From JAKPKF01 sp964579365 (lineage in GTDB: Bacteria > Patescibacteriota > Dojkabacteria > SC72): a stretch of 16,388 bases of DNA. Location: the NCBI GenBank assembly GCA_964579365.1, contig CAZOFW010000015.1:1-16388 (forward strand), given 5' to 3'. A model generated the notes under the pieces. It saw only the letters and a list, made by a program, of their open reading frames with translations. It did no database searches and was not told where the DNA came from. Below, one piece after another: positions 1-5,973 of this stretch. Made by a program: the position numbers and the translations under genes. Every line of letters begins with the position of its first letter. The first letter of the stretch is position 1.

Positions 1-669
1 ATATACCTAACAAACCTTGCAAGAAGCGACAAACAAATGTTCCACCTTGGGAAAATGGGCTTAGTAGTCTACTTAGATTTTGCAGAAAAAGTAGCAAAAG
101 AAATTAAAAAAAGAAAAATAGACAGTGAAATACTGGGGGTATGCTTCCACCCAGGTTCTCAGAAAGAACTCTCTTACGAAGACAGCTTGGAGCGAATATC
201 CTACGGAATACAGTGGGTGTTAGATGAAGTCCCTGGAACACAAAAGCTTCTAATTGAAAGTACCGCTGGAACAGGAAGTAACCTTGGAAGAAGTTTTACA
301 GAATTAAAAATAATGAGAGAAGGAGTAAAAGATAAACAAAGAGTAGGGTTTGTCATAGATACACAACATACATTTGCAGGAGGATACGATTGGATAGGAG
401 ATATGGACGGAGTATTAGGTGATATGGACAGAGAAATTGGGATAGAGAATGTTAAAGCAATACACCTAAACGATTCCGCAATGGCGCTTGGTAGCAACAA
501 AGACAGACATGCAGATCTTGGTAAGGGAAAGATAGGGGAGAGGGCAATTAAAGATATTCTGCATAACAAAAAACTTGCAAATATCCCCTTCGTACTAGAG
601 ACTCCAGCCTTAAAGAACGAGGCAGACACTTACAAGGAAGTAGAGATACTTAAAAAGTTAGCAAATTAA
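1..669 (+). CDS. nfo: Endonuclease IV (AP endonuclease), 5'-truncated by window edge
   Basis: This encodes the C-terminal part of a zinc-dependent apurinic/apyrimidinic endonuclease of the Nfo/AP-endonuclease-2 TIM-barrel family, which nicks DNA 5' to abasic sites in base-excision repair. The reading frame is open from base 1 and the residues before the first ATG (position 37) still align with the E. coli protein, so the true start lies upstream of the window. Family metal-ligand motifs are seen in order: HPGS, IESTAGTG, DTQH followed by TFAGGYD, HLNDS, DRH followed by a GKG, and PFVLETP near the C-terminus. The usual DTCH motif is DTQH here, but its Asp and His ligands are kept. The gene ends with TAA and is followed 16 bases later by a small membrane ORF. 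No sign of decay is visible in the part present. Confidence 0.93.
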   Translation: MYLTNLARSDKQMFHLGKMGLVVYLDFAEKVAKEIKKRKIDSEILGVCFHPGSQKELSYEDSLERISYGIQWVLDEVPGTQKLLIESTAGTGSNLGRSFTELKIMREGVKDKQRVGFVIDTQHTFAGGYDWIGDMDGVLGDMDREIGIENVKAIHLNDSAMALGSNKDRHADLGKGKIGERAIKDILHNKKLANIPFVLETPALKNEADTYKEVEILKKLAN

Positions 670-685
670 ATTAATAAATAACTAC

Positions 686-814
686 ATGAACAGGGAAAAA
701 TTCTCTAGATTCCTAAACAAAATGCCAAGCGGAAGATTGCTGTTTGCAATACTTTCTGGGATAGTACTCGCACTAATCCTCTACCTTGTATTCTTACTTC
801 TACCTCTGAGATAG
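686..814 (+). CDS. 42-residue single-pass membrane microprotein
   Basis: A short open frame starts at ATG 686 and ends at TAG 812-814. Its last base is also the first base of the GTG start codon of the helicase-nuclease gene (TAGTG overlap), so translation is probably coupled. The product begins with a basic, polar stretch (MNREKFSRFLNKMPSGR), then has about 20 hydrophobic residues (roughly 18-41), and ends in PLR. It therefore looks like a single transmembrane helix with the N-terminus inside. There is no clear Shine-Dalgarno. I recognise no family. It could be a genuine microprotein, or a translated leader whose main job is to deliver ribosomes to the downstream gene. The unbroken frame, the basic-then-hydrophobic pattern and the exact one-base overlap favour a real gene. 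Confidence 0.55.
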   Translation: MNREKFSRFLNKMPSGRLLFAILSGIVLALILYLVFLLLPLR

Positions 815-3800
815 TGTCACAAATTAGGTTAAATGAAAACCAAAAGAAAGCGGTAGAATACAACGAAGGAGACCTCCTCATAATCGCTGGTGCAGGGACA
901 GGAAAAACCGCTGTCATTACCCAAAGGATTGTAAATATCATAAAGAAGGACTTAGCAAAGCCATCTGAAATACTAGCTCTTACATTTACAGAAAAAGCAT
1001 CTGAAGAAATGAAAGAGAGAGTGGACATGGAGATGGAATACGGTTACGAAGAACCATGGATATCTACATTCCATTCCTTTTGCGATAGGGTTCTGCGAGA
1101 AGACGGATACCACATTGGCTTGGATGGAGACTACTCCCTAATGAGTGGTGCACAAGCATATATCTTCTTGCGAAGATTTTTGTACGATTTACCCTTGGAT
1201 ACTCTTAAGCCAAGGGGCAATCCGACAAAATTTCTAAATGACCTCATAAAACACTTCTCAAGACTACAAGACGAGGATGTGTCAGATGATGAATATATTA
1301 AATACGCAAAGGCACTACCAAAGAAAACTCCAGAAGAGAAGGCGAACTACGAAAAGACGAAAGAACTTTCCGAAACATACAAAAAATATTCTCAACTTAA
1401 AATTGAGAACTCCAAGATTGACTTTGGAGACCTAATAATCCTAACGCTCAAGCTCTTCAGAGAAAGAGCAGATGTATTGGAGAAATACAGAAAACAGTTC
1501 AAATATATCCTTGTAGATGAGTTTCAAGATACCAACTATACCCAGAATGTCCTGATTAATATTCTCAAGGACGGTAACAGGCACAAACTGACTGTCGTTG
1601 GAGATGATGATCAGGCAATATACAAATTTAGGGGAGCAGCAATATCCAATATCCTGCAATTTAAAGAGAAATATCCAAAGGCAATGGAGATAGTTTTAAC
1701 TGACAACTACAGATCAAGGCAAGAAATCCTTGACTCATCCTACACCCTCATAAAACACAATAACCCAAACAGACTGGAAGAAACAGAAAAAATAGACAAG
1801 AAACTTGTTGCAAGAGCTGCTTTTAAACCAGACGAAGAGGTTGTTTCTTTAATTGCAGCCAAAGATGAGTACACGGAAACAGAAAGAGTAGTGGGTGAGA
1901 TTTTGAAACTTACGGGATATGCAGAGCATAGCCAAGAGAGTAGTAATTCGCAGATATTTGACGACAAAGGTCAGTCCGGTTTCTTGGAGCTATCCAGTAA
2001 AGCTAAGTACAAGTTCAAAGACATAGCCCTTTTGGTAAGGGCAAATTCCCATGCAGAGCCATTCATACAAGAACTTCGAAACAAAGGAGTTCCATACAAG
2101 CTTGGTGGGGCAAGAGGTCTGTATTTCAGGCCAGAGATTCAAAATATCGTTGCCTTTTTAAGAATTCTTGTAGATTACTCAGATGAGATTGCGATGTACA
2201 GGTTACTCTCTATGGATGTTTGGAATCTGACAGTAAGGGAATATATTGAGATTAACAGATTGGCTAGAGAGCAAAAGCTTACACTCTTTGAGGAGTTGGA
2301 GAAACTTTGGGATGTGAAGATAGGGGAGGTGGAGGGTGAGATTAAAGATGTAAATAATCCGCTCGCAGTCAAAATGTTAGACAGTCATGCAATATCTGGG
2401 ATTAGCAACCTACTTGAGATAATAGATAATTCACTCAAGAGAATAAAGGACGGAAGATCCATACTCGAGATACTTTACGATTTTGTAAAGATAAGCGGGT
2501 ATCTAGATTCTTTCCTCGAAGAGGAGAGCGGGGAGAATCTCTTTGCAGTATCAAATATCCAGAAGTTTTTTGAGCTGGTAAAAAAATATGAAAAAGATAA
2601 TCCAGATTCAAATATCTATGAGTATGTAGATTACCTTAATTACTGTATAGAGGTAGGGGAGTCTCCCGTAGTTGACCAATCACAACTAGAAGATTTTGAC
2701 GGAGTGAATATCCTTACAGTACATGGTTCAAAGGGATTAGAATTCCCAGTAGTGTTCTTAGTTAATTTAGTTTCCCAAAGATTCCCATCTCAAAACAGAT
2801 CGGATGCAATTCCAATTCCAGAAGAATTAATCAAGGAAACCTTGGGAGAGAATTTTTCAGAGAGTAATTCACATGTGCAAGAGGAAAGAAGGCTTTTCTA
2901 CGTTGGTGCTACTCGTGCGATGGAAAAATTGTATCTTACCGCTGCAAAGTATTACGGTGATGGAAAGTCTAGTAAGAAGCCAAGCGTATTCTTAAACGAA
3001 ATACTGGATAGAGATGTTGGAGAGGAATTTGTTGGTCTTGTAAAAGAGGGTGGTATGAAGATTGCAAGCATGGATTTGGAGACGTATGAATCCATAGTCC
3101 CAAAGGATGTTAAATTGGATGTAATTAAAAAATTTAGCTATTCGCAATTGCATACATACGAAGATTGTCCAAGAAAGTACGAATATTCATATGTACTAAG
3201 GGTTCCTCAAAAGCCGAATTCAACCCTTTCGTTTGGGACAACAATTCACAATACTCTGAGAGATTTATATACAGCATTAAAACGATCTAAAGAGGGATTG
3301 GAGGGAGTCTCCAATCCACCAACTCTGAAGGATTTGCTTGGCTATTACGAGAAGAATTGGGTGAGTAGTGGGTATGAGAGTAGTAAGCAGGAATCTTTAA
3401 AAAAGAAAGAGGGGGAGGAAATGTTAAAGAAATATTACGAAAAAATGTATTCGGAAGATCAATCCCCATTAAGGCTAGAGGAATCTTTCTCTGTGCATTT
3501 CGGTGAGAGTGTTTTTGCTGGGAAGATAGATAGGATAGATGTGGTGGGAGAAAAGGGCGAGGTTTGTATTGTGGATTACAAGACAGGAAAGGTAAAGAGC
3601 GAGGCAAACATAAAAAAAGACCTGCAGCTTCCGCTGTATGCAGTATTTGCACAGGAGAAGCTTGGTTTGAATGTTGTAGGGGCTAAATATGTATTCGTAG
3701 AATCAATGGAAGAGATAGAGGTGGATATATCCCAAAAGAGGAAAGATTTAGCAAAAAAGAAGCTACTGGAGGCCATCGATAATATCCGAGAAAGGAAGTT

Positions 3801-3870
3801 TACAGCAACACCAGGGTTCGTATGTAATTTCTGTGATTATAATTCCGTTTGTGAATTCGCAGAAATTTAA
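814..3870 (+). CDS. Single-chain UvrD/PcrA-like helicase fused to Fe-S PD-(D/E)XK nuclease
   Basis: A 1018-residue superfamily 1A helicase with a C-terminal RecB/AddB-like nuclease, expected to process double-strand breaks or repair intermediates. Helicase motifs are complete: Walker A GAGTGKT (residues 26-32), Walker B LVDEFQDTN (D235, E236), VVGDDDQAIYKFRGA, TDNYRS, TVHGSKGLEFPVVF, and RLFYVGATRA. The nuclease part from about 775 has FSYSQLHTYEDCPRKYEYSY, GKIDRID (D906/D909) and VDYKTGK (D921, K923). Cys785 with Cys1004, Cys1007 and Cys1013 reproduces the C...C-X2-C-X5-C spacing of AddB-type iron-sulfur nucleases. The start is GTG, overlapping the stop of the 42-residue ORF; no Shine-Dalgarno is seen. 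All catalytic residues I can place are intact. AddA/AddB are normally two chains, so this fused form may do the work of both; that is inference. Confidence 0.93.
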   Translation: MSQIRLNENQKKAVEYNEGDLLIIAGAGTGKTAVITQRIVNIIKKDLAKPSEILALTFTEKASEEMKERVDMEMEYGYEEPWISTFHSFCDRVLREDGYHIGLDGDYSLMSGAQAYIFLRRFLYDLPLDTLKPRGNPTKFLNDLIKHFSRLQDEDVSDDEYIKYAKALPKKTPEEKANYEKTKELSETYKKYSQLKIENSKIDFGDLIILTLKLFRERADVLEKYRKQFKYILVDEFQDTNYTQNVLINILKDGNRHKLTVVGDDDQAIYKFRGAAISNILQFKEKYPKAMEIVLTDNYRSRQEILDSSYTLIKHNNPNRLEETEKIDKKLVARAAFKPDEEVVSLIAAKDEYTETERVVGEILKLTGYAEHSQESSNSQIFDDKGQSGFLELSSKAKYKFKDIALLVRANSHAEPFIQELRNKGVPYKLGGARGLYFRPEIQNIVAFLRILVDYSDEIAMYRLLSMDVWNLTVREYIEINRLAREQKLTLFEELEKLWDVKIGEVEGEIKDVNNPLAVKMLDSHAISGISNLLEIIDNSLKRIKDGRSILEILYDFVKISGYLDSFLEEESGENLFAVSNIQKFFELVKKYEKDNPDSNIYEYVDYLNYCIEVGESPVVDQSQLEDFDGVNILTVHGSKGLEFPVVFLVNLVSQRFPSQNRSDAIPIPEELIKETLGENFSESNSHVQEERRLFYVGATRAMEKLYLTAAKYYGDGKSSKKPSVFLNEILDRDVGEEFVGLVKEGGMKIASMDLETYESIVPKDVKLDVIKKFSYSQLHTYEDCPRKYEYSYVLRVPQKPNSTLSFGTTIHNTLRDLYTALKRSKEGLEGVSNPPTLKDLLGYYEKNWVSSGYESSKQESLKKKEGEEMLKKYYEKMYSEDQSPLRLEESFSVHFGESVFAGKIDRIDVVGEKGEVCIVDYKTGKVKSEANIKKDLQLPLYAVFAQEKLGLNVVGAKYVFVESMEEIEVDISQKRKDLAKKKLLEAIDNIRERKFTATPGFVCNFCDYNSVCEFAEI

Positions 3871-3886
3871 TATAATGTAGTATAAT
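3849..3886 (+). promoter_or_regulatory. Promoter for pilin cluster, tandem -10 boxes
   Basis: Two perfect TATAAT boxes lie at 3871-3876 and 3881-3886, starting right after the TAA stop (3868-3870) of the helicase gene. TTGTGA at 3849-3854 is 16 bases upstream of the first box and can serve as a -35. The start ATG at 3894 is 7 bases after the second box, so transcripts would have a leader of about 0-11 bases and no Shine-Dalgarno. Confidence 0.6.
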
Positions 3887-3893
3887 TGGCACT

Positions 3894-4244
3894 ATGAGAA
3901 TTTTAGATACATTAAACATATTTTTCGTACAGAAGGTTTCTGCCCAGAGTTTGGGTAGTTCTCTTGGCGACGAATTAGATAATCTGCAAGATGGTTCTGT
4001 ATCTACCGAATCTGGTTTAGTTGGAATGATTGTCAAAATAGCGGTTCCTCTTGGAGTCATAAGTGTAGTTTTGTTAGTTGTTTATGCAGGTTATCTCCTT
4101 ATGTCTAGTCAGGGAAATCCAGACAAGTTAAAAGAGGGTAAGGATATAATTACAAACGCAATAATTGGTTTTGTTGTAGTGTTACTCTCTGTAGCAATAT
4201 TAATATTAATTTCTAATACCTTAGGGTTAGACATATATGGCTAA
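3894..4244 (+). CDS. T4SS_pilin-like two-helix membrane protein (array member 1)
   Basis: 116 residues. The N-terminus is weakly signal-like and ends in VSAQ (residues 15-18), resembling the AYAQ and VFAQ cleavage sites of array members 3 and 5, though its hydrophobic core is poor. A polar linker (19-40) is followed by a transmembrane helix (about 44-70) carrying the AGYLLMSS motif, a short loop with GNPDK (74-78), and a second helix (about 87-108) with AIIGFVVV. This two-helix, glycine-rich plan matches the T4SS_pilin/VirB2-TrbC-like families common in Patescibacteria. It is the first of five tandem paralogs and would sit in the cytoplasmic membrane or assemble into a fibre; the role is inferred from fold resemblance. 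The next gene overlaps its end by 8 bases. Confidence 0.75.
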   Translation: MRILDTLNIFFVQKVSAQSLGSSLGDELDNLQDGSVSTESGLVGMIVKIAVPLGVISVVLLVVYAGYLLMSSQGNPDKLKEGKDIITNAIIGFVVVLLSVAILILISNTLGLDIYG

Positions 4245-4530
4245 AATATCAATAGGGGGCTTTTCTCCTGTAAACATAGGTTCTTTTGGTGATTTGGATC
4301 AGTTTGTCGATACAAAGGTAGCCACTGCTATTAATTTCTTTACAGGTTTTGCTGCACTAGTTGCAGTTATCTTAATAGTTGTTGCTGGGTATATGTTTAT
4401 TACCTCTGCGGGAGACCCAGATAAGGTTGATAGAGCAGGGAAAACAATGACAGGTGCTATTGTTGGATTGGTTATTGTTTTTATAGCAAGAATATTGGTA
4501 GAATTTGTTATTAAAGCTGTTGTTAAATAG
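4237..4530 (+). CDS. T4SS_pilin-like membrane protein without signal peptide (array member 2)
   Basis: 97 residues, beginning in a different frame 8 bases before the end of member 1, so the two are probably translated together. There is no signal peptide: the chain opens with MAKISIGGFSPVNIG, then an amphipathic stretch, a first membrane helix ending in VVAGYMFITSAGDPDK, a basic connector (VDRAGK), and a second helix with AIVGLVIVF. The AGYM and GDPDK signatures are shared with members 3 and 5. A charged residue (Arg in VFIARIL) lies inside the second helix, which is unusual for a membrane helix and absent from its paralogs. The stop codon sits within the left arm of the inverted repeat at 4527-4560. 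Confidence 0.75.
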   Translation: MAKISIGGFSPVNIGSFGDLDQFVDTKVATAINFFTGFAALVAVILIVVAGYMFITSAGDPDKVDRAGKTMTGAIVGLVIVFIARILVEFVIKAVVK

Positions 4531-4560
4531 AAAGTATTGCAAGTTAAATTAACTTTCTAT
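4527..4560 (+). repeat. Inverted repeat flanking the -35 box of array member 3
   Basis: ATAGAAAGT (4527-4535) and ACTTTCTAT (4552-4560) form a perfect 9-base inverted repeat with a 16-base spacer. The spacer holds the TTGCAA -35 hexamer and the right arm runs into the TATAAT box. As RNA it could form a hairpin at the end of gene 2's message, but no U-tract follows, so it is a poor intrinsic terminator. As DNA it is well placed to be an operator. Confidence 0.55.
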
Positions 4561-4565
4561 ATAAT
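4537..4565 (+). promoter_or_regulatory. Strong sigma70-type promoter for array member 3
   Basis: TTGCAA (4537-4542), a 17-base spacer, and perfect TATAAT (4560-4565). The predicted start near 4572 leaves a leader of about 29 bases made almost only of A and T, with no Shine-Dalgarno, before ATG 4601. This is one of the best-formed promoters in the window and is internal to the pilin array. Confidence 0.7.
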
Positions 4566-4600
4566 AAACTTAATATATTAATATTTTATATAGTTAAAAA

Positions 4601-4957
4601 ATGAAAGTAGCAAAAGTATTAGCAACTGTTTCTTCCTTGTTCTCTGGTTTATTCCTTACATCTAGCGCATATGCGCAAACAACTGGTACTGAATGGTTAA
4701 CAAAAATAGGAAATCCAATTGGGGAAGATAATCTTGGGTCATGGATTGGTGGAGTTATTAATCTTGCTGTTGGCTTAGCTGCTTTGGTATGTGTTGGTAT
4801 CTTGATTGTCAGTGGATATATGTACATTACAGCTGCAGGAGATGAATCAAAAGTTGAGAAAGCTGGAAAATCTCTTACATATGCAATAGTTGGATTAGTT
4901 ATCTGTTTCATTGCAGTAATCTTAGTACAGTTTGTCTTAAACAACGTCCTTAAGTAA
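4601..4957 (+). CDS. T4SS_pilin-like secreted/membrane protein, candidate major subunit (array member 3)
   Basis: 118 residues with a classical signal peptide: lysines near the N-terminus, a hydrophobic core, and a signal peptidase site after AYA (residues 23-25, then QT). The mature chain has a short polar head (GTEWLTKIGNP...), then membrane helix 1 (about 50-73) ending in VSGYMYITAAGDESK, a basic connector (VEKAGK), and helix 2 (about 90-113) with AIVGLVICF. It fits the T4SS_pilin/VirB2-like plan, in which two helices and a small cytoplasmic loop remain after cleavage. Unlike its neighbours it is preceded by an intergenic gap with a well-formed promoter and an A/T-only leader. I therefore infer it is the most highly expressed member. 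Family assignment rests on sequence plan only. Confidence 0.8.
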   Translation: MKVAKVLATVSSLFSGLFLTSSAYAQTTGTEWLTKIGNPIGEDNLGSWIGGVINLAVGLAALVCVGILIVSGYMYITAAGDESKVEKAGKSLTYAIVGLVICFIAVILVQFVLNNVLK

Positions 4958-4971
4958 TAGCTAATTTACGA

Positions 4972-4977
4972 AAGGAG
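4972..4977 (+). promoter_or_regulatory. Shine-Dalgarno for array member 4
   Basis: AAGGAG with a 7-base spacer to ATG 4985. It is one of the few strong ribosome-binding sites in the window and marks this gene as internal to a transcript. Confidence 0.75.
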
Positions 4978-4984
4978 AAATCGC

Positions 4985-5260
4985 ATGTTCATAGACTTGA
5001 GCTTCCTTAATAACACGGGCTTTGAAAATCTTTCAGACTTTCTTTATGCCTTGATAGATTTTGTTATATCTTTTGCTGTTATCCTGGCTGTTATCTCAAT
5101 CATATTTTCGGGATTCAAGTTTATACTATCAATAGGGGATGAGAAAAAAGTAAAAGAGGCTTCAAGGTCTTTGATTTTCTCTATCGTAGGATTAGTACTT
5201 GTATTTATATCCCCAACAATTATACAATTTGTAATTAAAGAAATTTTAGGAATAAAGTAA
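4985..5260 (+). CDS. T4SS_pilin-like membrane protein without signal peptide (array member 4)
   Basis: 91 residues, the shortest and most divergent of the five paralogs. It has no signal peptide, and opens with MFIDLSFLNNTGFENLSD before helix 1, which ends in FSGFKFILSIGDEKK, a basic connector (VKEASR), and helix 2 with SIVGLVLVFISPTIIQF. The AGYM motif of the others is SGFK here, and a proline breaks the second helix. Start choice is firm because of the AAGGAG site 7 bases upstream. Its TAA stop overlaps the next ATG by one base (TAATG), so members 4 and 5 are probably translationally coupled. Function is inferred from the paralogs; it might be a minor or adaptor subunit. Confidence 0.75.
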   Translation: MFIDLSFLNNTGFENLSDFLYALIDFVISFAVILAVISIIFSGFKFILSIGDEKKVKEASRSLIFSIVGLVLVFISPTIIQFVIKEILGIK

Positions 5261-5574
5261 TGAAAACATTTAGAAATCTTTTCGCATTTTTACCAATATT
5301 TATTGCAACCCCTGTGTTCGCGCAGGAGGATAAACCAAAGGAAATAGGGGAGTTGTTTGGGGTTTTGGATAATGTTCTTAAATATATATTCCCTCTTGCT
5401 GGACTAATCTGTGTAGTATTCATAATCATTGCTGGATATATGTGGATGTCTGCAGCGGGAGATCCATCTAAAATTAAAACAGCCCAAGGAACTCTTACCT
5501 GGGCGATAATTGGTTTAGTAGTAGTACTTTTAGCAGTTGCAGTTATTGAAGTAATCGTAAAATTCATATCCTAA
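5260..5574 (+). CDS. T4SS_pilin-like secreted/membrane protein (array member 5)
   Basis: 104 residues with a signal peptide (basic start MKTFR, hydrophobic core, cleavage after VFA at residues 19-21, then QED). The mature part has an acidic/basic head (EDKPKEIGELFG), helix 1 ending in IAGYMWMSAAGDPSK, a connector (IKTAQG), and helix 2 with AIIGLVVVLLAVAVIEVIV. The start overlaps the previous stop by one base and a weak AGGA lies 8 bases upstream. The gene is followed with no gap by the lipid kinase gene (TAA then ATG), so wall-lipid metabolism and the pilin-like proteins share a transcript. The cleavage motif AQ recurs in members 1, 3 and 5, while members 2 and 4 lack it. Confidence 0.8.
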   Translation: MKTFRNLFAFLPIFIATPVFAQEDKPKEIGELFGVLDNVLKYIFPLAGLICVVFIIIAGYMWMSAAGDPSKIKTAQGTLTWAIIGLVVVLLAVAVIEVIVKFIS

Positions 5575-5967
5575 ATGAAAAACGGAAATTTCAAATCACC
5601 AGATTTTCTTAAAAGCCAGGGTTATGCAAGAAATGGAGTTAAGTTAATATTCCGTAATGAAAGAAACTTCAGAATAGATATTGTAGCCTCAATCCTTGTC
5701 ATAATTGCAGGGTTCCTTTTTAAAATTTCCCATACAGACTGGATAGCGATTAGTTTGGTCATTTCCATTGTGTTCACAGCAGAGGTTTTAAACAGTGCAA
5801 TTGAAGCTCTTTGTGATACAGTATCACAAGATTTTAAAGTAAATATAAAATATGCAAAAGATGTAAGTGCTGGGGCAGTGTTAATTAGTGCCTTAGTATC
5901 AATCATTACAGGCTGGATTGTTTTCATCCCATATATCGTAGAGTTTGTAAAAAATATTCTGGTATAA
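5575..5967 (+). CDS. dgkA: Undecaprenol/diacylglycerol kinase (DgkA family)
   Basis: A 130-residue integral membrane kinase of the small DgkA/undecaprenol kinase family, which phosphorylates undecaprenol or diacylglycerol using ATP and so helps recycle the lipid carrier for wall precursors. Family marks are seen in order: an amphipathic N-terminus with GYARNGVKLIFRNERNFRID (E29 and surrounding residues), a membrane helix at about 36-52, the signature AEVLNSAIEALCD (E70, N73, E77, D81), and KYAKDVSAGAVL (K95, D96), then a third helix near the C-terminus. Length is normal for the family. In Gram-positive relatives the preferred substrate is undecaprenol; which lipid is used here cannot be told. 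The start directly abuts the stop of the last pilin-like gene, and the TAA stop lies inside the -10 box of the next gene. Confidence 0.88.
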   Translation: MKNGNFKSPDFLKSQGYARNGVKLIFRNERNFRIDIVASILVIIAGFLFKISHTDWIAISLVISIVFTAEVLNSAIEALCDTVSQDFKVNIKYAKDVSAGAVLISALVSIITGWIVFIPYIVEFVKNILV

Positions 5968-5968
5968 T
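5960..5968 (+). promoter_or_regulatory. Extended -10 promoter overlapping the dgkA stop codon
   Basis: TGGTATAAT is a perfect extended -10 element (TGn plus TATAAT). The dgkA stop TAA is bases 5965-5967 of the same hexamer. No -35 at good spacing is seen. The next ATG (5974) is 5 bases after the box, predicting a leaderless message. The same nine bases occur at 11377-11385. Confidence 0.55.
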
Positions 5969-5973
5969 GGGTT

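Noticed and set aside
201..629. Long minus-strand ORF opposite endonuclease IV
   Set aside because: It is a shadow of a clearly conserved plus-strand gene and has low-complexity Ser/Leu composition.
3287..3652. Minus-strand ORF opposite the nuclease domain
   Set aside because: The plus strand encodes intact nuclease motifs here; the antisense product is Pro/Leu/Ser-rich and unrecognisable.
5235..5567. Minus-strand ORFs opposite the pilin array and dgkA (also near 4594-4944 and 5622-5993)
   Set aside because: They mirror the hydrophobic plus-strand genes, which have family motifs, signal peptides and coupled starts.
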